Source: JAEUHZ01 sp964552795
Lineage (GTDB): Bacteria; Planctomycetota; UBA1135; GCA-002686595
Direction of reading: 5' to 3'
DNA length: 64,000 nucleotides
Assembly (NCBI GenBank): GCA_964552795.1
Contig: CAZKIO010000005.1
Span: 62,001 to 126,000, forward strand
Position 1 is the first letter of the stretch. Every line of letters starts with the position of its first letter. Below the pieces are notes generated by a model. That model was not told the origin of the DNA. It did not search any database and saw only the letters and a list, made by a program, of their open reading frames with translations. Shown in pieces: positions 51,035 to 58,747 of the stretch. The translations under genes were made by a program, and so were the position numbers.

Positions 51035-51858
51035 CACTCCCTCCAGACGACGGTCTCGGCGTCCGGCAGGATGCCGCGCCCGCCGACCAGCTCGGCGACC
51101 GCCGCGTTGCGCGAACCCTGCACGAGATCGATGACGACGCGCGCGACCTCGTCGGGCGCGATCAGGCTGCCGCCGGGGTTCTGCGCGGCCAGGAACGCGC
51201 GCGTCTCCTCTTCGCTCCGGCCGGTCTTCTTGATGATGCGCGCCACGGTCTCGTCGGTCATCGGCGTGTCGACGTAGTGCGGGCACACCGCGTTCATCGT
51301 CACGCCCTTCTTCTCCAGCTCGCGCGCGGCGCAACGCGTGTACCCGACGAGCGCGTGCTTGCTGGCGACGTAGGCCGCCGAGTAGCGGTAGCCGTGCAGC
51401 CCGGCCGAGCTGGCCAGGTTCACGATGCGGCCGTATCCGGCCTCGATCATGTTCGGCGCGAAGCGCTCGATCGCGCGCCGCGGCCCGTGGAAGTTCACGC
51501 GCATGTGGCGCTCGTACTGGTCGACGCCCAGGTCGCGGCCGTGCTTCAGGAACGGCGCCGTCTGCGCGATGCCGGCGTTGTTGATCAGCCAGTCCACCCG
51601 GGGCCAGGGCGCGAGCTCCTCGGCGAGCTCGGCCATGGCGTCGTCGTAGGTCTCCGGCTCGGTGACGTCGATGTACACGCCCCAGGCCACGCCGCCCGCG
51701 CCGCGGATCTCGTCGGCGACGCGCGTGCACGCCTCCTGGCTGCGCGCGGCGACGATCACGGCCGCGCCCGCTCCAGCCAGACCCCGGGCGATCGCCGCGC
51801 CGATGCCCTGCCCCGCGCCCGTGACCAACGCGAGCCGCCGACCGCCTGATCCGCTCAT
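51034..51858 (-). CDS. short-chain dehydrogenase/reductase
   Basis: 274 residues, classical SDR: cofactor motif TGAGQGIG (13-20), NNAG (93-96), catalytic S151, Y163 and K167 (YVASK), and a PHYVDTPMT loop. It resembles 3-hydroxybutyrate or 3-hydroxyacyl-CoA dehydrogenases, which would suit a beta-oxidation-type pathway after the hydratase. The start lies only 17 bp from the divergent protease start. Cofactor preference for NAD(H) is probable but not certain. Confidence 0.93.
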   Translation of the reverse strand: MSGSGGRRLALVTGAGQGIGAAIARGLAGAGAAVIVAARSQEACTRVADEIRGAGGVAWGVYIDVTEPETYDDAMAELAEELAPWPRVDWLINNAGIAQTAPFLKHGRDLGVDQYERHMRVNFHGPRRAIERFAPNMIEAGYGRIVNLASSAGLHGYRYSAAYVASKHALVGYTRCAARELEKKGVTMNAVCPHYVDTPMTDETVARIIKKTGRSEEETRAFLAAQNPGGSLIAPDEVARVVIDLVQGSRNAAVAELVGGRGILPDAETVVWRE

Positions 51859-51875
51859 GCGGCCAAACGAGTACC

Positions 51876-52823
51876 ATGCCGCGCCGGCTGGTTTCGAGCG
51901 TGCTGCTGCGGACGACCCTTCTCGGCCTCCTGTGCACGGCGTGCGCGGCGGGGCGCCCCCCCGAACTGGCCCACGCCGTCGACACGGAGTGGGGCCGCGT
52001 GCACGCCGCGCGCCGCGCCGACGCGGTGGAGGTCGCGGTGCTGGTCGAGGACATCGCGCCGCGGATCGCGGAACTCCTGCCCGCGGGCACGCAGGCGGCG
52101 CTCGACATCCGGCTGCTGCGCAAGCAGCGGCACGCGCACCTGGGCGGCGCGACGATCGCGACGCACGCCGCGCGCTGGATCGAGCTTCCCGCCCGGGGCC
52201 GCGACGCGGCCGCGCGCGCGATCCTGGCGCACGAGCTGGTCCACTACTGGCTGGGCGCGGAGTGGAGCACGCTGCCGCCGGTCCTCGAGGAGGGTCTCGC
52301 CATCCTGCTCAGTCACGCGGCCGTGCCCGAGGCGGCGCCGGAGGAGCGCGGCGGCCTGGCGTTGATGCTCGCGCTCTGGATCGACGGCGCGATCGCGTTC
52401 GAGGGACCGCGCATCGAGGTCGTCGCCGGCGGCCGGCGGCTGCTGGACTCGGAGGCGCGCTACACGCTGCGTTCCGACGGGCCGCTGCGCGGGCTGCCCC
52501 CGCTGACGGCTGCGCTCGACACGTCCCCCGAGGCCCTGGTGCGTGCGGAGGACCCGCGCGCGCGCGCCGCGCTCGACGGCCTCGCCTGCGTGCTCGTCGA
52601 GCGGATCGGCGTCGACTGGCTGCGCCAGTTGTGCGTGCAGGCGGCGACGCTGGGGCATGCGCGCATCCCCGCGGGCTGGATCTGGCGCGCGGCCGGCATC
52701 GATCCGGACGAGCCCTCCGCGCTGCGCGCGGCGGCGCGCGCGATGCTGGGGCCGACGGAGGTCCGGGCGCTGCTCTTGCGCGACGACATGCGCCTCGTCC
52801 CGGCCGCGGAGCCGCGCGGATGA
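51876..52823 (+). CDS. putative exported gluzincin metalloprotease
   Basis: 315 residues. Hydrophobic N-terminus (VLLRTTLLGLLCTACAAG) looks like a signal peptide, though the Cys lacks a good lipobox. The zinc motif HELVHYW gives H119, E120 and H123, with the third ligand probably E138 or E139 in VLEEGLA, the gluzincin spacing. The rest is not assignable to a named family. Its stop overlaps the next start (ATGA 52820-52823). Confidence 0.75.
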   Translation: MPRRLVSSVLLRTTLLGLLCTACAAGRPPELAHAVDTEWGRVHAARRADAVEVAVLVEDIAPRIAELLPAGTQAALDIRLLRKQRHAHLGGATIATHAARWIELPARGRDAAARAILAHELVHYWLGAEWSTLPPVLEEGLAILLSHAAVPEAAPEERGGLALMLALWIDGAIAFEGPRIEVVAGGRRLLDSEARYTLRSDGPLRGLPPLTAALDTSPEALVRAEDPRARAALDGLACVLVERIGVDWLRQLCVQAATLGHARIPAGWIWRAAGIDPDEPSALRAAARAMLGPTEVRALLLRDDMRLVPAAEPRG

Positions 52824-54301
52824 GCGCGCAGCCGGTCGATCCGCGCCTCGAGCGCATCCCCGAGACGCGCTGGCCGACGCGCGGCGAGGCGCTCGAAAGC
52901 GTCTTGTTCTCGCCCGTCCGCGTCGGCGCGTTCACGTCGCGCACGCGCACGTGGGTGCCCGCGATGGTGCCGTGGCGCGCGCAGGAAGAAGGCTTCGTCA
53001 CCGACGACGTCCTGGACTGGTACGGGCGCTTCGCGGACGGGCAGCCGGGCGTCCTGGTCGTCGAGGCCACCGGGATCCGCGACATCCCCAGCGGCCCCCT
53101 GCTGCGCATCGGACACGACCGGTTCGTGCCGGGGCTGCGGCAACTGGTCGAGGTCGTGCGCCGGCGCTCGCAGGGCCGCACGCGGCTGCTCATCCAGGTG
53201 CTCGATTTCCTGGCGGTGAAGCGCCGGCCCGAGAAGGCGACCTTCGTGCGCCGCTACCTGCGCATCTCCGACCGGCACCGCGAGCGGCTCGCCGCGATCG
53301 CCGGCCGGGAAGGCGCGGCGCGCGGCGACGACGAAGCCGTGCGCGCGGCGCTTCTGGAGATCCCCCACGACGACCTGCTCGCGCTGCTGGATCCGCGCGA
53401 GGCGCGCGACCTGGAGTACGGCTACCGCGAGAGCGTGACGGACGTGCATCTGCCGCACGTGCGCGACCTGCCGCGCATCCTGCCGGGTCTCTTCGCCGAC
53501 GCGGCCGGGCGCGCGCGCGAGGCGGGCTTCGACGGCGTCGAGTTGCACTTCGCGCACGCCTACACGATGGCCGGCTTCCTCTCGCGCACCAACGATCGCG
53601 CGGACGGCTACGGCGGCGACCGCGCGGGTCGCGCGAGGCTCGCGCTGGAGGTGCTGAGCGCCGCGCGCGCGCGCGTCGGCGCGGACTGGACCGTCGGCTG
53701 CCGGATCCTGGGCGACGAGGTGATCGACGGCGGCAGCCGCGTCGACGACGCCGCGTTCCACGCCGCCGAGCTGGCGCGCGCCGGCATCGACTTCGTGTCG
53801 GTCAGCAAGGGCGGCAAGTTCGAGGACGCCAGGCAGCCGCGCATCGGCGAGGCGGTGTACCCCTACACCGGACCCAGCGGCCACGAGTGCATGCCCACGG
53901 TCAAGGTCGAGGGCGGACCGTTCGGACGGAACCTGCCGCTGTCACGCGCGATCCGCGCCGCGGTGCGCGCGGCCGGCGCGACGGCGCCGGTGGTCGGCGC
54001 CGGCGGGATGAACTCGTTCGAGCTGGCCGAGCGCGCGCTGCGCGACGGCGACTGCGACCTCGTCGGCGCGGCACGCCAGTCGCTGGCGGATCCCGACTGG
54101 TGGCTCAAGATGGAGCAGGGCCGCGGCGGCGAGGTCCGCCGCTGCATCTACACCAACTACTGCGAGGCGCTCGACCAGCGCCACCTGCAGGTGACCTGCC
54201 AGCGCTGGGACCGCGACTTCGGGACGCCCGACCCCGGCCGCGACGGGATCGTGCGCTCGCACGACGAGAAACGCCGACTGATCCCCCCGCCCTGGAAGTA
54301 G
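52820..54301 (+). CDS. NADH:flavin oxidoreductase of the old yellow enzyme family
   Basis: 493 residues, FMN-binding TIM barrel: LFSPVRVGAFTSRTRTWVPAMVP at the start, FDGVELHFAHAYTMAGFLSRTNDRADGYGG, VGAGGMNSFELAERAL and DLVGAARQSLADPDW. An extra helical insertion lies at about 145-200. The C-terminal cysteines are C442, C448 and C460 in CIYTNYCEALDQRHLQVTC, not the Cx2Cx3Cx11C of dienoyl-CoA reductases, and the FAD/NADH domain is absent. Probably reduces an activated C=C or is a partner in aromatic-CoA metabolism. ATGA coupling to the protease gene. Confidence 0.9.
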   Translation: MSAQPVDPRLERIPETRWPTRGEALESVLFSPVRVGAFTSRTRTWVPAMVPWRAQEEGFVTDDVLDWYGRFADGQPGVLVVEATGIRDIPSGPLLRIGHDRFVPGLRQLVEVVRRRSQGRTRLLIQVLDFLAVKRRPEKATFVRRYLRISDRHRERLAAIAGREGAARGDDEAVRAALLEIPHDDLLALLDPREARDLEYGYRESVTDVHLPHVRDLPRILPGLFADAAGRAREAGFDGVELHFAHAYTMAGFLSRTNDRADGYGGDRAGRARLALEVLSAARARVGADWTVGCRILGDEVIDGGSRVDDAAFHAAELARAGIDFVSVSKGGKFEDARQPRIGEAVYPYTGPSGHECMPTVKVEGGPFGRNLPLSRAIRAAVRAAGATAPVVGAGGMNSFELAERALRDGDCDLVGAARQSLADPDWWLKMEQGRGGEVRRCIYTNYCEALDQRHLQVTCQRWDRDFGTPDPGRDGIVRSHDEKRRLIPPPWK

Positions 54302-54323
54302 GGGGATCCCGCTCCCCTACTTC
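54295..54323. terminator. inverted repeat built over two convergent stop codons
   Basis: GAAGTAGGGG (54295-54304) and CCCCTACTTC (54314-54323) form a perfect 10-bp stem with a 9-nt loop. Each arm contains the TAG stop of one of the two convergent genes. Probably a compact bidirectional terminator. Confidence 0.65.
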
Positions 54324-55354
54324 TTGGGTTCCTCGACGGGCGCTTCCTCGACCGTCACCGCGTACTCGACCTTGCCGGAGGACGCCGTGTACATGCGCAT
54401 CGTCGAGCCCTGGCGCTCCATCTCCATGTTGGTCTCGGTCTTCACCGAGCCCTCGACCTCGAGCGCGACCGGACGCTGGGCCTGCTTGTCGATCCACAGC
54501 TTGCCCTCCAGCTTCGCGGTCCAGCTCATGGTGTTGGCGAACGCCGGCGGAGCGAACATGCGGCCGCCGCGGCCGCCGAAGGCCTCCATCTCGCGGTCTC
54601 CGGAGGTCTCGAACTGCAGCTCGATCACCGCGCAGGCGACGCCGTTCTTCTCCTCGTCCAGCGACACCAGCTTGGCCGTGCCCTTCCAGTCGGACGTCGC
54701 CAGCATGCTGTCGCTTCCGCCGCGGCCGCCGCCGCGACGCCCGCGACCGCGGCCGCCCTCGCCGCCGCCTTCCTCGCGCGCCGGCGGCGCGAAGAGCTTG
54801 GCCTGCATGTCCATGCGCAGCGCGCGCACGATCGCCGCCGACTCCAGGTCCCAGCTCGCGCCTTCCTTGACGTCGGCGGAGGGCAGCAGGCCGTCCAGGA
54901 ACAGCTCCAGACGGTGGCCCTCCAGCGCGCCCTCGCCCTCGGGGTCGCGGCCCTCGACCACCTTGGCGTCCACGTGGCCCTCGGCGTCGGCGCTCAGCTC
55001 CAGCGTGATGCCCGAGAACGTGCTCTCCAGCTCGCGCTCGCGCGAGTTGTCGCCGAACTCGGTCAGCGACGTCCCGCCCAGCTCCGTGAAGTGGCGCCGC
55101 ACCTTGGTCGGCTTGCCGTCCTCCACGGCCACGACCGTGTCGACGTGGACTTCCTCGCGATGGGTCTCCGACTTCGCGCCCACGTTGCCCGACTGCGTCT
55201 CGCCGTCGCGCTCGATTTCCGAGGCCGTGGTCTCGAAGCGCGCGGTCGATTCGACCGACACGCGCACGGCGGTCCCTGCCTTGTACTGGGTCGCGAGCTT
55301 CCCGTCCGCGGACAGGACCGTACCGAGGGCCGCGACGAGGATCAGACTGCGCAT
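54317..55354 (-). CDS. exported protein of unknown function
   Basis: 345 residues with a short N-terminal hydrophobic segment (MRSLILVAALGTVLSA), a beta-rich body and a Gly/Arg/Glu-rich linker (about 198-218). The C-terminal part continues in strands (SWTAKLEGKLWIDKQAQRPV, VALEVEGSVKTETNM). It has no cysteine-based or catalytic motif. It could be a lipid- or ligand-binding periplasmic protein, but I do not recognise the family. Ends in EEPKK. Confidence 0.7.
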   Translation of the reverse strand: MRSLILVAALGTVLSADGKLATQYKAGTAVRVSVESTARFETTASEIERDGETQSGNVGAKSETHREEVHVDTVVAVEDGKPTKVRRHFTELGGTSLTEFGDNSRERELESTFSGITLELSADAEGHVDAKVVEGRDPEGEGALEGHRLELFLDGLLPSADVKEGASWDLESAAIVRALRMDMQAKLFAPPAREEGGGEGGRGRGRRGGGRGGSDSMLATSDWKGTAKLVSLDEEKNGVACAVIELQFETSGDREMEAFGGRGGRMFAPPAFANTMSWTAKLEGKLWIDKQAQRPVALEVEGSVKTETNMEMERQGSTMRMYTASSGKVEYAVTVEEAPVEEPKK

Positions 55355-55389
55355 CGATGCATCCTGCGGCCGTCGGGCCGCGTTTGGGT

Positions 55390-55950
55390 TCAGCCGGTGC
55401 CGCGCGCGAACGCCTGGTCCACCTCGACCAGGCGCCCGCGGCGGTCGAACAGCAGGCTGACGCTGTTCGTGTGACGGGAGCGGAAGCCGTCCGACGCTGA
55501 CGGTGCGGAATCGTGGTGGAAAGAGACGACTCCCGCTGTTTCGAAGAGTTCGACGGCGTCGAGCACCCAGCGGGCGTCCGGACGCGTCGGGAAGAACTCG
55601 GGGTTGGCGGCCAGGATCCCGCGCGCGAACCGCGCCAGGTCCTCGGCGCCGTGCGGCCCCGGACCGGCGGCAAGATCCAGCGCCGGCCCCAGCACGTTGC
55701 GCAGGACGCGGCGCGAACGCCCTTCGCCGTCGGCCTCGACACGGCTCTCGAACGCGACGATGCGCAGCCCGTCGGGCCCGGCCAGCCCGTGCGTGCACTG
55801 GCTCGTGCAGCGGCACTGCTGCAGGCACGGATCGCAGTCCTCGTAGCAGCCCGCGACGTAGCACGAGCCGCTCGCCAGCCAGCCGGCCAGCACGGGCGTC
55901 ACGAGCCAGCTCGCCAGTCGTGCAGCTCGTCGTTGCGCGGTCGTGTGCAT
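55390..55950 (-). CDS. cysteine-rich exported protein of unknown function
   Basis: 186 residues. N-terminal hydrophobic segment (LASWLVTPVLAGWLASGSC) with a possible lipid-attachment Cys, then a dense cysteine cluster CYVAGCYEDCDPCLQQCRC. The remaining ~130 residues look like a small alpha/beta domain (FESRVEADGEGRSRRVLRNV, VSLLFDRRGRLVEVDQAFARG). The Cys pattern could bind metal or form disulfides. It lies 35 bp upstream of the 345-residue exported gene on the same strand. Not recognised. Confidence 0.6.
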   Translation of the reverse strand: MHTTAQRRAARLASWLVTPVLAGWLASGSCYVAGCYEDCDPCLQQCRCTSQCTHGLAGPDGLRIVAFESRVEADGEGRSRRVLRNVLGPALDLAAGPGPHGAEDLARFARGILAANPEFFPTRPDARWVLDAVELFETAGVVSFHHDSAPSASDGFRSRHTNSVSLLFDRRGRLVEVDQAFARGTG

Positions 55951-56045
55951 CTCCACTGCTCGCGCCGGGGAGCGGCGCCCCGGCGGGCGTGCGCGACCGT
56001 ATCCGCGCCCCGGGAATTGGGCAAGCGCAGCACGCGGCGTCCTGC

Positions 56046-56636
56046 TCACGAGGGGCGCAACCGGCCCGTCCAGGGGGTGAACCGCCCGACCCGCGACGCG
56101 TAGGCGCGCCACACCGTCCCGTAAGCCTCGCGCAACCATGCTTCCTCGGCGGCGACCTGCAATCGGATGCCCAGGACGAGGCCGGCGCACGCCGCCCACA
56201 CCCAGGTCCGGTCGAGCAGGAGCGCCAAGCCGGCCAGGATCAGGAACATCCCGAGGAAGATCGGGTTCCGCACGAACGCGAACAAGCCGTGCGTGACGAG
56301 GCCCGGCCGCGTGTCCGGGTCGATGCCGATGCGCCACGATGCTCCCAACTGCAGTTGCGCGACGATCATCAGCAGGATCCCGGCGCCGCCCAGCGCCGCG
56401 CCGGCCGCGCGCATCCACGGCTGCCCGGCCGGCGTCGCAGCGCCGGCGGCGGCCTGGAGCGCCGCGAACGTCGGGACGGACAGGAGCGCGAGCCCGCCGG
56501 CGGCCTTCCAGCGTTCGGCCGCGCCGCGCAGGCGAACCGCGCGGCCGCCGTACCGGCGCCGCTGCCGGGCGACGCGCCAGCGCACGACCGCCCCGGCGAC
56601 GACCAGGACGAGCAGCGGCACGAAGCGCCACGCCAT
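56046..56636 (-). CDS. isoprenylcysteine carboxyl methyltransferase-like membrane protein
   Basis: 196 residues with about five membrane helices. The C-terminal half has LVTHGLFAFVRNPIFLGMFLILAG and a following EEAWLREAYGTVWRAYASRVGRF, the ICMT/PEMT signature. Such proteins methylate lipids or prenylated substrates with S-adenosylmethionine, but bacterial substrates are mostly unknown. TACGAT lies 7 nt before the ATG in the 62-bp divergent region. Confidence 0.88.
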   Translation of the reverse strand: MAWRFVPLLVLVVAGAVVRWRVARQRRRYGGRAVRLRGAAERWKAAGGLALLSVPTFAALQAAAGAATPAGQPWMRAAGAALGGAGILLMIVAQLQLGASWRIGIDPDTRPGLVTHGLFAFVRNPIFLGMFLILAGLALLLDRTWVWAACAGLVLGIRLQVAAEEAWLREAYGTVWRAYASRVGRFTPWTGRLRPS

Positions 56637-56643
56637 GGGCGCG

Positions 56644-56649
56644 ATCGTA
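56644..56649 (-). promoter_or_regulatory. -10-like TACGAT before the ICMT-like gene
   Basis: TACGAT, 7 nt before ATG 56636. It faces a divergent TAGCCT 36 bp away, so the two start sites would compete for one short region. Confidence 0.45.
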
Positions 56650-56685
56650 GCGCGTCCCGGGCTCGGCGGCGGCCGGCACGCGCGC

Positions 56686-56691
56686 TAGCCT
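56686..56691 (+). promoter_or_regulatory. -10-like TAGCCT before the PHA-system gene
   Basis: TAGCCT, 7 nt before ATG 56699. Divergent partner of the TACGAT element at 56644-56649. Confidence 0.45.
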
Positions 56692-56698
56692 GGGCAGC

Positions 56699-56983
56699 AT
56701 GGGACAGGTCACGTTGCGGGTCGAGCACGCGCTGGGCCGCGCGGAGGCGCTGCGCCGCATCCAGGCGGCGGCCGAGAAGCTGCGCGAGCGCGCGGGCTCG
56801 GTCGTGCGCACGCTCGAGTGGACCGAAGCGGGCGCGGAGGTCGCGGGCGACGGGTTCGAGGGGACGCTGGCCGTCGGCGAGACCGACGTGACCGGCACGG
56901 TCGAACTGGGCTGGAAGCTGGCGTTCTTCCCGCTCAAGGTGCAGCGCGAAGGCGAGGCCTGGTTGCGCGACGTCTTGCAGTAG
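56699..56983 (+). CDS. polyhydroxyalkanoic-acid-system family protein
   Basis: 94 residues: VEHALGRAEALRRIQAAAEKLRE followed by a beta-rich part ending LGWKLAFFPLKVQREGEAWLRD. This matches my knowledge of the PHA_gran_rgn (PF09650) family, small proteins often near polyhydroxyalkanoate genes, though none is seen here. It may bind lipids or membranes. The SulP gene starts at the very next base after its TAG. Confidence 0.8.
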   Translation: MGQVTLRVEHALGRAEALRRIQAAAEKLRERAGSVVRTLEWTEAGAEVAGDGFEGTLAVGETDVTGTVELGWKLAFFPLKVQREGEAWLRDVLQ

Positions 56984-58717
56984 ATGCGCCACCAGGACGT
57001 CCGCCCGCGCCTCTCCGGCGTGGTGCGCAACCTGGGTTGCGCGCTGCGCGGAGCGCTGAGGGACGGCTACGGGCGGCGCGACCTCGTGCGCGACGTCCTC
57101 GCGGGGCTCGTCGTCGGCATCGTCGCGCTGCCGCTGGCGATGGCGCTGGCGATCGCCTCGGGCGTGCCGCCGCAGTACGGGATCTACACTTCGATCGTCG
57201 CCGGCGCGGTGATCGCGCTGGCGGGCGGATCGTGCATCAGCGTGTCGGGCCCGACGGCGGCGTTCGTGGTGCTGCTCGCGCCGGTCGTCCACACGCACGG
57301 TGTCGGCGGGCTGATGACGGCGTCGCTGATGGCCGGCCTGATCCTGCTGTGCTTCGGCCTGCTGCGCCTGGGCCGATTCATCCAGTTCATCCCTCACCCG
57401 GTGACGACAGGCTTCACCGCCGGGATCGCGGTCGTGATCGCGGGCTTGCAGGTCCAGGACTTCTTCGGGCTGCGGGTGACGGCGATGCCCGGGCACTTCC
57501 CCGAGAAGATGAGCGCGCTGGCGCAGGCGGCCGGCACGTGGCGCTGGCCCGAGGCGGTGATCGGCGCGTTCACGCTCGGCGTCCTGATCGCGTGGCCGCG
57601 CATCACGCGCAGGGTGCCGGCGCCGCTCGTGGCGATCACCGCCGCGGCCGTGCTGGCGCACTTCCTGTCGGGATCGGTGGCGGGCTTCCAGGTGGACACC
57701 ATCGCCAGCCGCTTCGTCGGCGGCATCCCGCGGCTGCCGCCGCAATTCGACTGGCCGTGGAACTTCCCGGGCGCGAACGGCGAGCCGCTGGGCCTGTCGC
57801 TCTCGACGCTGCGCGCGTTGATCGGGCCGGCGTTCGCGATCGCGGCCCTCGGTGCGATCGAGTCGCTTCTGTGCGCGGTCGTCGCCGACGGCATGGCGGG
57901 CACGCGGCACGACTCGGACGTCGAGCTCGCGGCGCAGGGCCTGGGCAACATCGTCGCGCCCTTCTTCGGCGGCTTCGCGGCGACGGGCGCGCTGGCGCGC
58001 ACGGCGACCGGCGTCCGGGCCGGAGCGCGCACGCCGATCGCAGCGTTGATGCACGCGCTGTTCATGCTGGCGGCGGTCGTGGCGCTGGCGCCGCTGCTCG
58101 GCCACCTGCCGATGGCCGCGCTGGCCGCGCTCCTCCTGCTCGTGGCCTGGAACATGAGCGAGCTCCGCCACTTCGTGCACATCCTGCGCGTCGCGCCGCG
58201 CAGCGACGTCCTGGTGCTCTTGTCGTGCTTCGGCTTGACCGTGGTGTTCGACATGGTCGTCGCGGTCAGCGTCGGCATCGTGCTGGCGGCGCTGTTGTTC
58301 ATGCAGCGCATGTCTGAGCTGTTCGAGGCGAAGCCCGCCGAGGCACGTCACGCGCACCTCACGGCCCCAGCGCTGGAGGGCGTCGTCGTCTACACGATCG
58401 CCGGGCCGCTGTTCTTCGGCGCCGCCGAAAAGGCCGCCAGCGCGCTCGGCCGCATCACGGGCAGGACGCGCGCCGTCATCCTGCAGATGGACGACGTCCC
58501 GGTCATGGACATCACGGGCCTCGTGGCCTTGGAGTCGGCGATCCAGAAGCTGCACGCGATGCACGTCTTCGTGGCGATCGCCGGCGTCCAGCCCGAGCCG
58601 CTTGCGATGCTGCGCAAGGCCGGCATCGGCTCGGACGCGCGCTGGACCGCCGTGTGCGAGGACGGCGAGCAGGCGGTCGCTGCCGTGCGCGAGCGCCTCG
58701 CGTCGCCGCGCGGTTGA
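56984..58717 (+). CDS. SulP-family anion transporter with STAS domain
   Basis: 577 residues, about 12-14 membrane helices: VALPLAMALAIASGVPPQYGIYTSIVAGAVIALAGGS (SulP start), SVSGPTAAFVV, ALGAIESLLCAVVADGMAG and GGFAATGALARTATGVRAGARTPIA. The C-terminal cytoplasmic STAS domain (~455-565) contains MDDVPVMDITGLVALES. It exchanges or imports anions such as sulfate, bicarbonate or dicarboxylates; the substrate is not deducible. The start is directly behind the preceding TAG, implying coupling. Confidence 0.95.
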   Translation: MRHQDVRPRLSGVVRNLGCALRGALRDGYGRRDLVRDVLAGLVVGIVALPLAMALAIASGVPPQYGIYTSIVAGAVIALAGGSCISVSGPTAAFVVLLAPVVHTHGVGGLMTASLMAGLILLCFGLLRLGRFIQFIPHPVTTGFTAGIAVVIAGLQVQDFFGLRVTAMPGHFPEKMSALAQAAGTWRWPEAVIGAFTLGVLIAWPRITRRVPAPLVAITAAAVLAHFLSGSVAGFQVDTIASRFVGGIPRLPPQFDWPWNFPGANGEPLGLSLSTLRALIGPAFAIAALGAIESLLCAVVADGMAGTRHDSDVELAAQGLGNIVAPFFGGFAATGALARTATGVRAGARTPIAALMHALFMLAAVVALAPLLGHLPMAALAALLLLVAWNMSELRHFVHILRVAPRSDVLVLLSCFGLTVVFDMVVAVSVGIVLAALLFMQRMSELFEAKPAEARHAHLTAPALEGVVVYTIAGPLFFGAAEKAASALGRITGRTRAVILQMDDVPVMDITGLVALESAIQKLHAMHVFVAIAGVQPEPLAMLRKAGIGSDARWTAVCEDGEQAVAAVRERLASPRG

Positions 58718-58747
58718 GACGGTGCGCGCGCTCCGGGAAGCCCTCGA

